Source: JADGGM01 sp027307005 | GTDB lineage: Bacteria; Gemmatimonadota; Gemmatimonadetes; Gemmatimonadales; Gemmatimonadaceae | Direction: 5' to 3' | NCBI GenBank assembly: GCA_035455745.1 | Contig: DATIEP010000055.1 | Location: 248,001 to 312,000 of the forward strand | DNA length: 64,000 nucleotides | Shown here: piece by piece, positions 1 through 8,766 of the stretch | Numbering within the stretch: the stretch's first letter is position 1 | Layout of the letters: each line of letters starts with the position of its first letter | Program-made: the position numbers and the translations under genes | Notes under the pieces: generated by a model | Databases searched by the model: none | The model's input: only the letters and a program-made list of their open reading frames with translations | What the model was told of the DNA's origin: nothing

Positions 1-1
1 G

Positions 2-172
2 ACGCCGACCAACATTCCGAACGAGCGCGATGACATCGTCAACGCGTCGTTCGGGGTCAAGCTGCGCATGGACTCGGGCGCGACCGGCGTCGTGAACATG
101 ATCCTGCCGATGAACCGCGGCGGACTGCGGCCGGATGTCATCTGGACGTTAGGGCTCGAGTACAACTTTTGA
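2..172 (+). CDS. C-terminal end of an outer-membrane beta-barrel protein (partial)
   Basis: The window opens inside this gene; 56 codons remain and it ends at a TGA at 170-172. The fragment has alternating polar and hydrophobic residues and finishes Gly-Leu-Glu-Tyr-Asn-Phe. A final strand with terminal phenylalanine is the known recognition signal for BAM-dependent outer-membrane barrels. The family (porin, TonB receptor or other barrel) cannot be told from this tail. It converges with the kinase gene, whose stop codon lies 8 bases away. The open frame and barrel-like end are seen directly; the outer-membrane location is inferred. Confidence 0.6.
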   Translation, partial: TPTNIPNERDDIVNASFGVKLRMDSGATGVVNMILPMNRGGLRPDVIWTLGLEYNF

Positions 173-179
173 CGCGGCG

Positions 180-2198
180 TCATTTGATCGAGGCGAGCTT
201 CCACTGCTGGCCATCGCGCACGAGCACGGCGTGGTAGGTCACGGTCGGGTGGCGCTCGCCATCGGCGCCGCGCTTGTAGTCGAAGTCGAAGGTGGCCGTC
301 ACGTCGACGTCGGCGCTGCCGGATGCCGACACGTGCGGCGGCCCGGCAAGCGAGAGCGAGGCGGTGATACTGTTGGTCGCATCGAAGATCTCTTGCCAGC
401 GTCGGGCTTCGTCGGCGGTGAGCGCCGGATAGGCGGCGCGCAGTTGCGCGATGTCGCGCGACGCGAGCGCTCGGGCGTACGTCGCGATCGCCGCCTGAAT
501 GCCCGGCGTCGGGTCGACCGGCGCCGCCGCGATGGTGTGCGCCGGCGACCCGGCCGGCGGCGGGGATGACGGCGGTGTGGGAGGCGGCCCGGCGGCGCTG
601 CCGCTCGGCACGGCCGCGTGTTCCGTTAGGCGCACGGCGGCCGCACTGTCCGACGCCGCGCGCCACGTGGACCGCGCGTCGAGCATCGCGCGCATCGCGA
701 GGTCGAAGCGGCGGCGCGCGATGGCGCTGTCGGCCGCCTGCATGAGCCGGTCGCCGCGCCTAACGCTGGACTCGGCCGCGCCGGAATCGATGGCGGTCTG
801 GCGGGCGGCGAGCGCGGCGCGCTGAACCTGCATCAGGTCCAGCTGCGATGTCGGCGTCACGTCTGCCGAGCTGCGCGCCGCCGCCGGCTGGCGCCTGGGC
901 GATGCCGACGGCGGGCTGCTGTCGGCAGTTGCCGGGGCAACGGCCGCCGGCGCTCGCACGGAGGCCGAGTCCGGTGCAGGCGCTGACGGCACGCTCACCT
1001 GAGGATGGCTCGCGTCCGCCTGCTCGGTCTCGTTGCGGTGCCACGTCATACCGAGGACGACGAGCGTCGCCGCGCCGGCGAGAGCGCCGGCCGAGAACCA
1101 GAGACGGCGGGCGCGCGGCGATGGCGACGCCGATGGCGATGGCGATGGCGCGCCGCCCGCGCCTAACGCCAATGCGTCGCGCAGGTCCGCCGCGGTCTGA
1201 AAACGCGCCCCGGGCTCGCGCGCCAGCGCTTTCGCGACCAACGCATCGAGCCAGACGGGCACTGACGGATTGACGCCTCGCGGATGCAGCGGTTCGCCGG
1301 TGAGGCGGCGCTGCAGCCGCGCTTCGATGGTCGACCCTGCGAACGCCGACTCGCCCGTGAGCATCTCGTACAGCATGCAGCCGAGCGCATAGAGGTCGCT
1401 GCGGCCGTCGATCGGATCGCCGCCTAACTGTTCGGGGCTCATGTACTGGAGCGTCCCCACCACCACGCCGGTGCGCGTCAGCGCTTCGCGACCGGCCGCG
1501 CCCTGCTGCGTCCCCTTGGCAATCCCGAAATCCACGATCTTCACGATGTCGCGGCCATCTTTCGCCTGCGCAATCATGATGTTGTCGGGCTTGAGATCGC
1601 GATGAATGATGCCGAGGTCGTGCGCGGCATCGAGGCCGTCCGCCACCTGTCGTGCAATGTTCGCGGCGCGCGCGGCCGGCAACGCGTGCTCCCGGTCGCA
1701 GATACGCGACAGGGCTTCTCCGGGCACGAACTCCATCGCGAGAAATACCAGACCGTCGGCCGACTCTCCAAAATCGTACACGGTCGCGACGTTCGGATGC
1801 TGAATGCGGCTTGCATTCGTCGCCTCGCGATTGAAACGGCTGATCGCATCGGCGTCGGAGACGAGCTCGGGACTCATCACCTTGATCGCGCATCGGCGTT
1901 CCATCTTCACGTGCTCGGCCAGATACACGCGTCCCATCGCGCCCTGCCCGAGCGGCTCGATCACGCGATAGCGCCCCGCGATGAGCTGACCGACGAGGTC
2001 TCCGCGGCTCGGCGTGCCCAGGGCAGACCCGTCTCGCGGACAGAATACGACGCCCGCGTCGTATCGGGCGCCGCACTGCGGGCAGAGCTTGGATCCGGCG
2101 CCGGACCCCGGCTCCGCATCATCCGGAGTCGTCACGGCATCAGCCTCTGCGCGCGACGGAAAGGGACACGCATCGATGTCCTGGGATGTGGTCGGCAC
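180..2198 (-). CDS. Zinc-ribbon Ser/Thr protein kinase, membrane-anchored
   Basis: 672 residues. An N-terminal zinc-ribbon-like knuckle (C39-x2-C42, then C53-P-R-D-G) precedes a Hanks-type kinase domain at about 75-345. Visible kinase features are the glycine loop GQGAMGRV (83-90), lysine K106, HRD at 199-201, DFG at 223-225 and SPEQ at 254-257. A Pro-Ser repeat linker (351-361) leads to one membrane helix (about 367-386), then a long Ala/Pro/Ser-rich stretch. The C-terminal 100 residues look like an SnoaL/NTF2-type alpha+beta fold, presumably periplasmic. The kinase therefore acts in the cytoplasm with an external domain that may sense or bind something. The substrate is unknown. It is divergent from the gene at 2336. 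Confidence 0.95.
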   Translation of the reverse strand: MPTTSQDIDACPFPSRAEADAVTTPDDAEPGSGAGSKLCPQCGARYDAGVVFCPRDGSALGTPSRGDLVGQLIAGRYRVIEPLGQGAMGRVYLAEHVKMERRCAIKVMSPELVSDADAISRFNREATNASRIQHPNVATVYDFGESADGLVFLAMEFVPGEALSRICDREHALPAARAANIARQVADGLDAAHDLGIIHRDLKPDNIMIAQAKDGRDIVKIVDFGIAKGTQQGAAGREALTRTGVVVGTLQYMSPEQLGGDPIDGRSDLYALGCMLYEMLTGESAFAGSTIEARLQRRLTGEPLHPRGVNPSVPVWLDALVAKALAREPGARFQTAADLRDALALGAGGAPSPSPSASPSPRARRLWFSAGALAGAATLVVLGMTWHRNETEQADASHPQVSVPSAPAPDSASVRAPAAVAPATADSSPPSASPRRQPAAARSSADVTPTSQLDLMQVQRAALAARQTAIDSGAAESSVRRGDRLMQAADSAIARRRFDLAMRAMLDARSTWRAASDSAAAVRLTEHAAVPSGSAAGPPPTPPSSPPPAGSPAHTIAAAPVDPTPGIQAAIATYARALASRDIAQLRAAYPALTADEARRWQEIFDATNSITASLSLAGPPHVSASGSADVDVTATFDFDYKRGADGERHPTVTYHAVLVRDGQQWKLASIK

Positions 2199-2335
2199 TC
2201 ATACCGTAGCGCAGGAGCGGCGGCGGGACAAGCGCCGGCCATGACGTCTTTGGCGGGTCTTTGGCGCAATGGAGGAAGCAGGATGCACGAGGCGCTGCGC
2301 CCGTGCGCCTTCACCTCCACTCAGAGGATCTGATC

Positions 2336-3136
2336 ATGCGCGGCAGGATCCTGCAGTACAACGGCACCGACGGCACCGGCACGATCGCCGCGGACAATCA
2401 GCAATACAAATTCGACATCGGCATGTGGAAGAGCCCTCTGGCGCCGACGATCGGCAAGACCGTCGACATCGTGGTGGAAGATTCGCGGTTGAGCGCGGTG
2501 ATGATCGTGCCCGACGACGTGTTGCTTCGCGAAAAGACCGCGGAGTTGGGCGGCAAGCTGAGCGGGTTGGTGAGCGGCCTCGGCAAGAGCGCCGGCGCGC
2601 CGGCCGGCACATCGTCGTCGGGTCCTAACGCAAGCGGAGGCGCCGCCGTCATCTCGGGCGCCGCGCCCGGTCTCAACCTCGCGGCGAACCCGATCGTGCA
2701 GCGCTACGGCACGCTGACGCTCGGCGCCTACGCGGTGTATCTCATCGGCACGCTCGCGTTCAACGCGATCTCGATCACGATCTTCGGCACGAGTCAGGGC
2801 AAGCCCTTGTATGATGTTGCCACCCTGCTGAGCCAGGTGGGCGGCGGCGGCGGCGTGAAGTTCATGCTCATCGTCGCGTATCTGAGCATCCTGGTGCCGC
2901 TGGTGTGGAAGGACCGCCGCGCATGGCTCGCCCTGGCGCTCCCGCTGATCGCTGTGTTAGGCGCGCTGTGGATCGGCACGCATGACATCAATTCGGCAGC
3001 GGGTGGATTCGGTGGAGGCAATGGCGGCCCGAGCGCCTCCGACTTGTTCAGCATCGGCTTCGGATTCTATCTGTCGCTCGTCGCGGGGCTGGTGCTGGCG
3101 TGGTGCGGCTTCCAGCGATTCTCGCGCAACGCCTAA
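2336..3136 (+). CDS. Membrane protein with N-terminal OB/cold-shock-like domain
   Basis: 266 residues from the ATG at 2336, chosen because an AGAGGA sits just upstream and the protein begins with its conserved-looking domain; the frame stays open to 2261. Residues 1-65 read as a small beta-barrel of cold-shock type (RGRILQYNGTDGTGTIAADN). A Gly/Ser/Ala linker follows, then four hydrophobic helices (about 125-150, 180-198, 205-222 and 240-262). An OB-like domain fused to a four-helix membrane region recurs in bacteria without a known function. The stop TAA is supplied by a GCCTAAC motif. Function unknown. Confidence 0.75.
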   Translation: MRGRILQYNGTDGTGTIAADNQQYKFDIGMWKSPLAPTIGKTVDIVVEDSRLSAVMIVPDDVLLREKTAELGGKLSGLVSGLGKSAGAPAGTSSSGPNASGGAAVISGAAPGLNLAANPIVQRYGTLTLGAYAVYLIGTLAFNAISITIFGTSQGKPLYDVATLLSQVGGGGGVKFMLIVAYLSILVPLVWKDRRAWLALALPLIAVLGALWIGTHDINSAAGGFGGGNGGPSASDLFSIGFGFYLSLVAGLVLAWCGFQRFSRNA

Positions 3137-3160
3137 CCCGAGACGGCAGCGAGCGAATGA

Positions 3161-3191
3161 TGCGCGCCGAGCCGGTCAGACTCGGCGCGCA
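3161..3191. terminator. Hairpin between convergent genes
   Basis: A perfect 11-bp inverted repeat (TGCGCGCCGAG at 3161-3171, CTCGGCGCGCA at 3181-3191) with a 9-base loop lies between two convergent genes (stops at 3136 and 3199). There is no T-tract on either side, so it is better read as a transcript-end stabiliser or Rho-associated end than as a classical intrinsic terminator. Confidence 0.5.
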
Positions 3192-3198
3192 CGTCGCA

Positions 3199-3576
3199 TC
3201 AGAACCCGAGTTTGATGTTGATCTCCGCGAGCACGGTCTTCGGCGCCTCGTCGAACACGAACCGCTCGTGATTCGGCCGGATGACGATCCGTTCCATCGG
3301 CCCGAGGCCATGGCCGTTGCCGTGGCTACCGCGCCGGAAGTACACGATTCGCGTGCCATTGACGATCTCGACGCGCACGACTCGGTAGCCGTGGTCGGCG
3401 AGCACTTCGCGCGTCACGTCGGTCGCGCGATCCATCGAGACCATCTTTTTTGCCTGACCAGGCGGAATTTTGCCCTGGTGACCGCGGCCCTGGGCCTGTG
3501 ACGACGCGGCAACGGTGATCGAGAGTGCGAGCGCGACGAGCACGCTGTTGACGAGCGAGTGTGTTCGAGTAGACAC
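3199..3576 (-). CDS. Small secreted protein, unknown function
   Basis: About 125 residues. I place the start at the GTG at 3576 because GGAGG lies four bases upstream; a longer frame reaches a GTG at 3606. The N-terminus is a clear Sec signal peptide (hydrophobic LVNSVLVALALSITVAA, cleavage near SSQA-QG). The mature part is basic and Gly/His-rich, then has an alpha/beta stretch with the segment VLADHGYRVVRVEIVNG, compatible with a small envelope domain. No family recognised. No operon partner is evident. Confidence 0.7.
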   Translation of the reverse strand: MSTRTHSLVNSVLVALALSITVAASSQAQGRGHQGKIPPGQAKKMVSMDRATDVTREVLADHGYRVVRVEIVNGTRIVYFRRGSHGNGHGLGPMERIVIRPNHERFVFDEAPKTVLAEINIKLGF

Positions 3577-3705
3577 GGGACCTCCTGACGAGAGCAGACG
3601 TGGCACCAGCCCTGCTCTCTTGACGCCCGTTCACGGCGTGCGCAACGACGCCGGACGGACGATGGAGACATCATGCCGTGTTGGGCATGAAGCGCCGCGT
3701 CCAAC

Positions 3706-4050
3706 TCATGAACTGGCGCCCGGCCCCGGCACCTGACCGTTCGGCGTCAACTTGTCGATCGCGCCCGGCAGCACCTGCGACAGCTTGGCCGATAGCTCCT
3801 CCGGCGTCACGCCGATCTTCGCCGCGAGCTGCGCCATCAGATCCGGCCCGACGGCCGCGTGGAGCTCCTGGGGTGTGACCGGCCGGTTCGGCCCGCTGCC
3901 CACCCACGACTGCACGGTCGGTCCGAGGCCTTGTGACTGCAGGTGGTTGATCACGCCCTGCACACCGCCATGCCGTTCGATCAACCCGTTCACAACAGTT
4001 GCCATCTCGGCTCCGACGATGCCGCCGAGTAATCCATCAAACAGTCCCAT
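3706..4050 (-). CDS. YidB family protein (DUF937)
   Basis: 114 residues. The start MGLFDGLLGGIVG and the pattern Q-x-L-H-x-A-V-G-P-D, then IGVTPEELSAKLSQVLP and DKLTPNGQVP, are typical of the YidB/DUF937 family. This is a small helical cytoplasmic family of undetermined function, distinct from the YidC insertase. Length fits the family. It stands alone: the cupin gene begins 250 bases away on the other strand. Confidence 0.85.
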   Translation of the reverse strand: MGLFDGLLGGIVGAEMATVVNGLIERHGGVQGVINHLQSQGLGPTVQSWVGSGPNRPVTPQELHAAVGPDLMAQLAAKIGVTPEELSAKLSQVLPGAIDKLTPNGQVPGPGASS

Positions 4051-4300
4051 CGCGTTACCCCGTTCACAGGTGAGATCGGCACGACCGCCGATCGGTGTCG
4101 CCGTGCGCCCTATGGCGCGGCCGTCATCCGCGCCGGCACGACCGCATTCAACTTGGAGACCGCGATCGGTTGGCGGCGAGGGTGCCGGCCGCAGCGGGTC
4201 TCGGTTACGATTTCAGCGGGACGCGTGCGGTGCGAATGTGTCGTGCTTCGAGCCCCGCCGAAAGATGCATTGACAACTCTCCATCGAGGGTGCGGCCATC

Positions 4301-4666
4301 ATGCAGTACCACGCGATCAACTTTGCGCAGAAACTCGGCTTGTTCACGGAGCAGTGGCAACCGAAGGTGATCGCCGAGATGAACGAGTACCAGTTCAAGA
4401 TCGTGAGGTTGAAAGGCGATTTCATCTGGCACGATCACCGCGACACCGACGAAACGTTCATCGTTCTCGATGGCAGCCTGCGCATCGACTTCCGGGACGG
4501 CCACGTGCGCATCGGCGCAGGCGAGATGTACGTCGTCCCCCGCGGCGTCGAGCACAAGCCGTACGCCGAAGACGAAGTCAAACTGCTGCTCATCGAGCCC
4601 CGGGGGGTGCTCAACACGGGGCACGAAGGCGGCGAGCGCACGGCGAAGAACGACGTCTGGATCTAA
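4301..4666 (+). CDS. Cupin-domain protein
   Basis: 121 residues forming one small cupin barrel. The metal-site pattern is WHDHRDTDETF (two His and a Glu) followed by the second cupin motif with PRGVEHKPYA carrying another His. These are the usual 3-His/1-Glu metal ligands. A GAGGGTG precedes the ATG. Single-domain cupins of this size are often isomerase- or mannose-6-phosphate-isomerase-like or sensory; the substrate cannot be read from sequence. The gene ends just before a GCCTAACG motif. Confidence 0.9.
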   Translation: MQYHAINFAQKLGLFTEQWQPKVIAEMNEYQFKIVRLKGDFIWHDHRDTDETFIVLDGSLRIDFRDGHVRIGAGEMYVVPRGVEHKPYAEDEVKLLLIEPRGVLNTGHEGGERTAKNDVWI

Positions 4667-4689
4667 CTGCCTAACGATGGCAGGCGCGC

Positions 4690-6120
4690 TCACAGCGCCT
4701 TGAGCAACCGATATGTGAACTCGAGCTGGTTGTAGAAGGCCTGGACCGCGATGCGCTCGTTCAAGCCGTGCGCTCGTGTGTCCTCGTCGTTGTTGGGATC
4801 GACGAACAATCCAGTTACGCCGTACACCGGCATACCGGCATTTCGAAGGAACAAGCCGTCCGTTGCTCCCGTCTCCATGCTCGGGATGATCGGGAGCGAC
4901 GTCCATGTGGACGCTGTGACGCGCTGCATCGTTTGCTCGAGCGACGCGGGAAGCGGCGATGGTGGACTCGGGATTGCGGTGTCCGCCGGCGTCACGTGCA
5001 CGCCGGTGTCCGCGACGATGCGTCGGATGGTCGCTTCGACTGCGGTCGGGTCGGTGCCCGGCATCATGCGGCAGTTGACCGTGGCGGTCGCCGATTGCGG
5101 CAGCGCGTTCACGGCGTGTCCGCCCTGGATGAGCGTTGCGACGCAGGTGGTGCGGAGCTGCGCATTGTAGTAGGCGGACCGTGCGGCGAGGCGCGCCGCG
5201 GCGGCGCTGTCCGGCGTGGGCGAGGCGCTCACCGCGCGCATCTCGGCGCCGACGTCCGGCGCAACGAGCGCCGCGGTGCGCGAAAAGTAGGCGCGCGTGA
5301 CGTCGTTCGTCTGGAACGGGAACTGGTACGCCGACACTCTGCCTAACGCAGCCGCGAGCTCGTAGATCGCGTTGTCGGGGCGCGGGAGCGAGCTGTGGCC
5401 GCCCGGGTTGTGCGTCGTGAGGTGGACGGAGTGGAACACCTTCTCCGCCGCCTGGACGTCCATGGCGATCGGTGTCGTGCCGTGCAGCTCGCCGCCGCCG
5501 GCGTCCGCGTTCAGCACGTACTGCGCCTTGATGTCGTCGCGATGATGCGCGAGCAGCCACTGAATGCCGTTATACCCGCCCCCGCCCTCCTCGCCCGCGG
5601 TGAGCGCCAGAATGAAGTCACCGGCTGGAACGACTCCTTCTTTCTTCATGCGCAGCAATGCGGCGACCCAACTGGCGTCGCCATCTTTCATGTCGAGCGT
5701 GCCGCGCCCGTAGAAATGGCCGTCGCGCTCGGTAAGCGTGAACGGATCGAGCACCCAGTCCGAGCGCTTCGCTTCGACCACGTCCATGTGGCCGATGAGC
5801 AGGATCGGCGCGCGGAGACCGCGTCCGCGATACCGCACGATGAGATTCTTGTCCTTCGCGTCGTTGCCCGTGTCGGGTCCGATCACCTGCACGTCCGCCG
5901 CGGGAAAGCCGGCGGCGCGGAAGCGCGCGGCCAGCGCCTGCGCGAGTTTCGTCGTGCTCCCGATCGAATATTCGGTATTGGTCTCCACCATCTCTTTCAG
6001 CAGGTCCCTGCCGAGCGATTGATATGGTGTGAGCGCGGACTGTTGGGCGAAGGACGCGGCGGGCAGGAGCGCAACGAGTGCGACCGCGGCGAGCGAACCG
6101 AAGCGGAGTGGATGGGTCAT
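4690..6120 (-). CDS. Secreted M20 family metallopeptidase
   Basis: 476 residues with a signal peptide ending at about ASFA-QQ. The di-zinc amidohydrolase motifs are complete and in order: IGHMDVVEA (His and Asp ligand), GRGTLDMKDG (bridging Asp), LTAGEEGGG (catalytic Glu and ligand Glu), LNADAGGG (Asp) and a late His in RAHGLNERI. A lid/dimerisation domain lies between about 210 and 340. M20 enzymes of this type are carboxypeptidases or dipeptidases; here it is exported. Substrate preference is not readable. The role fits the peptide scavenging suggested by the M24, M28 and POT genes elsewhere in the window. Confidence 0.93.
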   Translation of the reverse strand: MTHPLRFGSLAAVALVALLPAASFAQQSALTPYQSLGRDLLKEMVETNTEYSIGSTTKLAQALAARFRAAGFPAADVQVIGPDTGNDAKDKNLIVRYRGRGLRAPILLIGHMDVVEAKRSDWVLDPFTLTERDGHFYGRGTLDMKDGDASWVAALLRMKKEGVVPAGDFILALTAGEEGGGGYNGIQWLLAHHRDDIKAQYVLNADAGGGELHGTTPIAMDVQAAEKVFHSVHLTTHNPGGHSSLPRPDNAIYELAAALGRVSAYQFPFQTNDVTRAYFSRTAALVAPDVGAEMRAVSASPTPDSAAAARLAARSAYYNAQLRTTCVATLIQGGHAVNALPQSATATVNCRMMPGTDPTAVEATIRRIVADTGVHVTPADTAIPSPPSPLPASLEQTMQRVTASTWTSLPIIPSMETGATDGLFLRNAGMPVYGVTGLFVDPNNDEDTRAHGLNERIAVQAFYNQLEFTYRLLKAL

Positions 6121-6219
6121 GGGCAGCCATACTACGCACTCGGTGCGATCGTCGCCAGTCTGCCGACGGCGTCGACTGTGTCCTGCTCGGGCGACCGACG
6201 ACCCGGGCAGTTAGGCGCT

Positions 6220-7203
6220 TCACGCGAAGGGAATCGCCTGCCGCGCGAAGGTCGCGATGTCGATGTTCGCACCGCACACCATGATCCCGACGCGCCGACC
6301 GGCGAGCCGCTCCCGCAGCGGCCCGCACAGCGCGGCGGTCGCGGCGGCGCCCGCCGGCTCCACCGCGAGCTTCATGTCGGCGAACAAGAGACCCATCGCG
6401 CGCTGTATCTCCTCGTCGCTGATCAACACGATCTCGTCCACGAACCGCCGCGCGATGCCGAACGTGTAGGGCAGCGCGTACGGCGGGGCAAGACTGTCCG
6501 CGATCGTGCTGACCTTCTCCAGCGTTTGCGGCGATCCGGCGGCGAAGCTGCGGTGCATGCTGTCGGCGCCTTCGGGTTCGACGCCGAAGATGGCGCACGC
6601 GGGCTGCATATGCCTAACGGCAGACGCAATGCCGGAGATCAGCCCTCCGCCGCCGATGGGCACGACCACGGCGTCGAGATGCTCCACCTGGCGGCACCAC
6701 TCGAGACCGACGGTGGATGTGCCGAGCACGGTCAGCTCGCTCTCGAACGGGTGAATGAAGGTGCGGCCTTCCTCGTGTTCGATCCGCTTGACCGTGTCGA
6801 AGGCCTGGTGGACACCATCCACCAACACGACCTCGGCGCCGTACTCGCGACAGCGCGCCACGCGCATCGGATTCGAGGTCTGCGGCATCACGACCTTGGC
6901 CGTCGTGCCGACGATGCGCGCCGCGAACGCAACGGCGATCGCGTGGTTGCCGGCGCTGACGGCGGTGACGCCGGCGCGCCTGGCTTCGTTAGGCAACGCC
7001 ATGGCGTTCAGCAGCGCGCCGCGCGCCTTGAAGGTGCCGGTGTACTGGAGCAATTCGAGCTTCAGAAAGACGCTCGTTCGCGCGCCGACCATGCGCTCGA
7101 GCGCATCGCTCTGCCAGCGCCACACCGGGGTTTCTCGGACGCGGTCGCCGAGACGCTCGCGCGCGCCGCGAATGTCATCCAGGGTTGGAATGTCGTGGTT
7201 CAC
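6220..7203 (-). CDS. Threonine dehydratase-like PLP enzyme (fold type II)
   Basis: About 327 residues from a GTG at 7203, where the usual family opening (DIPTLDDIRGARERLG) begins; the frame stays open to a GTG at 7269. Neither has a convincing ribosome site. The PLP lysine lies in TGTFKARGA, a phosphate-binding glycine loop is visible in GGGGLISG, and AVSAGNHAIAVA is the family asparagine loop. It belongs to the serine/threonine ammonia-lyase and serine-racemase group. There is no C-terminal ACT regulatory domain, so it resembles the short catabolic or racemase type rather than IlvA. Exact substrate uncertain. Confidence 0.88.
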   Translation of the reverse strand: MNHDIPTLDDIRGARERLGDRVRETPVWRWQSDALERMVGARTSVFLKLELLQYTGTFKARGALLNAMALPNEARRAGVTAVSAGNHAIAVAFAARIVGTTAKVVMPQTSNPMRVARCREYGAEVVLVDGVHQAFDTVKRIEHEEGRTFIHPFESELTVLGTSTVGLEWCRQVEHLDAVVVPIGGGGLISGIASAVRHMQPACAIFGVEPEGADSMHRSFAAGSPQTLEKVSTIADSLAPPYALPYTFGIARRFVDEIVLISDEEIQRAMGLLFADMKLAVEPAGAAATAALCGPLRERLAGRRVGIMVCGANIDIATFARQAIPFA

Positions 7204-7540
7204 GAGACGGGTCGACCGATCGGGTTCGAGGCGCAAAGCCTGGTCTCCGACCAGGCGCCACGTCGTCACGAAATTCGCTGTAGAAGCTCAAAGGATAACC
7301 AAGCGCCGCGATGTCACGCGAGATTCTTTGAAGCAGTACCGGTTCTGTTTGGGCGCCCGACGCGGGGCGAGTGCCGGAACAGATGCGAGGTGGTGGGCGC
7401 CCTCGAGAGCCACGCTTGACGGAGCTGGCGCCGAGCAGCCGAGCGATCCGTGCCGTTCTCCGGGCAGTCATCCGTTCGATCCGTATAATCAAAGCGAGGA
7501 AGCCCACCGCGCGCGCGCCGGAGACGAAACCCGGACGCAA
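7204..7540. other. Stretch without a convincing gene
   Basis: If the dehydratase starts at 7203, 337 bases lie between it and the lipoprotein gene stop at 7541. Frames here are open only because of high GC and give low-complexity Arg/Pro-rich translations. I see no tRNA, repeat or terminator with a T-tract. It presumably holds the promoter of the dehydratase gene. Confidence 0.4.
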
Positions 7541-8119
7541 TCAATGCGTGAGGCGCTCCTGGCGCACGATCCGCCACTGTCGGCCTGACCTCACGAGCGC
7601 ATAGCGCTGCTCGAACTCGAGCGGCGGCTGGTACCCGGCCGTGTCTGCGGTCGGCCGATACCGCTCCGCCACGAGGTAGACTTGGACGGTGTCACCCCGC
7701 ATCCGAAATACCGGCGAGAACTGCACCTTGTATCCCGCCGACTGCGCCTTGCAGACCGGCGCCAGGCGCGTCGAGGGTGCCACGGCGGCGCACGAGCCTT
7801 GGACCACGCCGCGAGCCGAGAGCGTTCGCGCCACACCGGCGGGCAGCGTGTCCGATGGTTGGTCGCTGCGCCGCCGCGGGAGAAGGGCCGGATCGAGCAG
7901 CAGCACCAGCGGCGGACCGAGGTCGAACGCGCCCGAGAGCGCGCTCGCATATGCCGCGGCCTGCTGCTCCGCAGTAAGGTGCGCCGCCTCGAGGCCCGCG
8001 CCTCGATCGTTGGGAGAACCGTGTCCTCGTTCGCCAGAACAGGCCGCGATCAGCATCGCACCGCAGGCGGCGACTACGCGGGCGGAGTGTCGGAGACGCC
8101 ATTGGTGTCGAATCGGCAC
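7541..8119 (-). CDS. Lipoprotein of unknown function
   Basis: About 192 residues from the GTG at 8119, which has GGTGAG five bases upstream; the frame is open further upstream but overlaps the Crp-like gene and lacks coding character. The N-terminus is basic (RHQWRLRHSARVV), followed by a hydrophobic segment ending MLIAAC, a good lipobox. The mature part is about 170 residues, ending in a segment rich in polar beta strands (QRYALVRSGRQWRIVRQ). No family recognised. It lies just downstream of the condensed Crp-like regulator on the same strand. Confidence 0.65.
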   Translation of the reverse strand: MPIRHQWRLRHSARVVAACGAMLIAACSGERGHGSPNDRGAGLEAAHLTAEQQAAAYASALSGAFDLGPPLVLLLDPALLPRRRSDQPSDTLPAGVARTLSARGVVQGSCAAVAPSTRLAPVCKAQSAGYKVQFSPVFRMRGDTVQVYLVAERYRPTADTAGYQPPLEFEQRYALVRSGRQWRIVRQERLTH

Positions 8120-8213
8120 GTTCTCACCGCTTGCAAGACGTGAGCCCCACCCGGACGGGAGAGGACGGTCATCCCTCAACACACGGCGTTCGACGGCGCG
8201 CAGCCGCGATGCC

Positions 8214-8651
8214 TCATCGCCCAGCCATTGCGCGCAATACCGCCGGCCTAACGACAGCAAGACGCGAGCGTCCGGTTCGCCGGATCGCGCGCGCGTCGAT
8301 GAGCGCGCCCAGCGCCCGCACCACGACTTCGCGCGCGGTATCGAGCTCGTCGGCGAGCGCCGACTGCGACACACCCAACGTGAACTCGGGCGCCGGCGAT
8401 GCCTCGGCGCGCGCCAACACGCCCGGCCCTTCGTCGTGCAGCACGCGCGACCGCGACCCGGTCTGCCGCGACACCCGCACGCGGCCGCTCAGCACGAGAT
8501 AGAGGCCTTCGGCCGCGTCGCCGGCACGGTACAGCACCCGGTTAGGCGCGTACCGGCGATCCGTGGCCAGGGAGGCGATTCGCTCCACGGTGGTCATGGG
8601 CATCGTGTCGAAGCCGGCCACCGTGTCGCGGAGCATCCGTGAGGAGATCAT
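8214..8651 (-). CDS. Condensed Crp/Fnr-like regulator, internally deleted
   Basis: 145 residues from the ATG at 8651 (frame open to 8714). The first half is the start of a cyclic-nucleotide-binding beta-roll (NRVLYRAGDAAEGLYLVLSG). The second half is a complete Crp-type winged helix (SQSALADELDTAREVVVRA), ending RSRLAVVRPAVLRAMAG. The part between, normally about 75 residues holding the phosphate-binding cassette and the long dimer helix, is missing: the chain passes from DEGPG straight to the hinge before the HTH. Normal members are about 220 residues. It is either a decaying gene with an in-frame deletion or a cut-down regulator. The HTH looks intact. Confidence 0.75.
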   Translation of the reverse strand: MISSRMLRDTVAGFDTMPMTTVERIASLATDRRYAPNRVLYRAGDAAEGLYLVLSGRVRVSRQTGSRSRVLHDEGPGVLARAEASPAPEFTLGVSQSALADELDTAREVVVRALGALIDARAIRRTGRSRLAVVRPAVLRAMAGR

Positions 8652-8766
8652 GACCGTCCGGGAATGGCGCCACATGGAACCGCGGTTCCGGCGCGACGCG
8701 GCGTTGGCCAACAATGTACACGCAGCCCGATCGACGCTACGATATCATCTCTGGATGGAGGCACAG

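Noticed and set aside
5395..7419. 674-residue plus-strand open frame across M20 and dehydratase genes
   Set aside because: Antisense to two well-supported enzymes, with compositionally biased translation. Long antisense frames are expected at this GC content.
7175..7540. 121-residue minus-strand frame before the dehydratase
   Set aside because: Overlaps the dehydratase start region, Arg/Pro-biased and without any motif.
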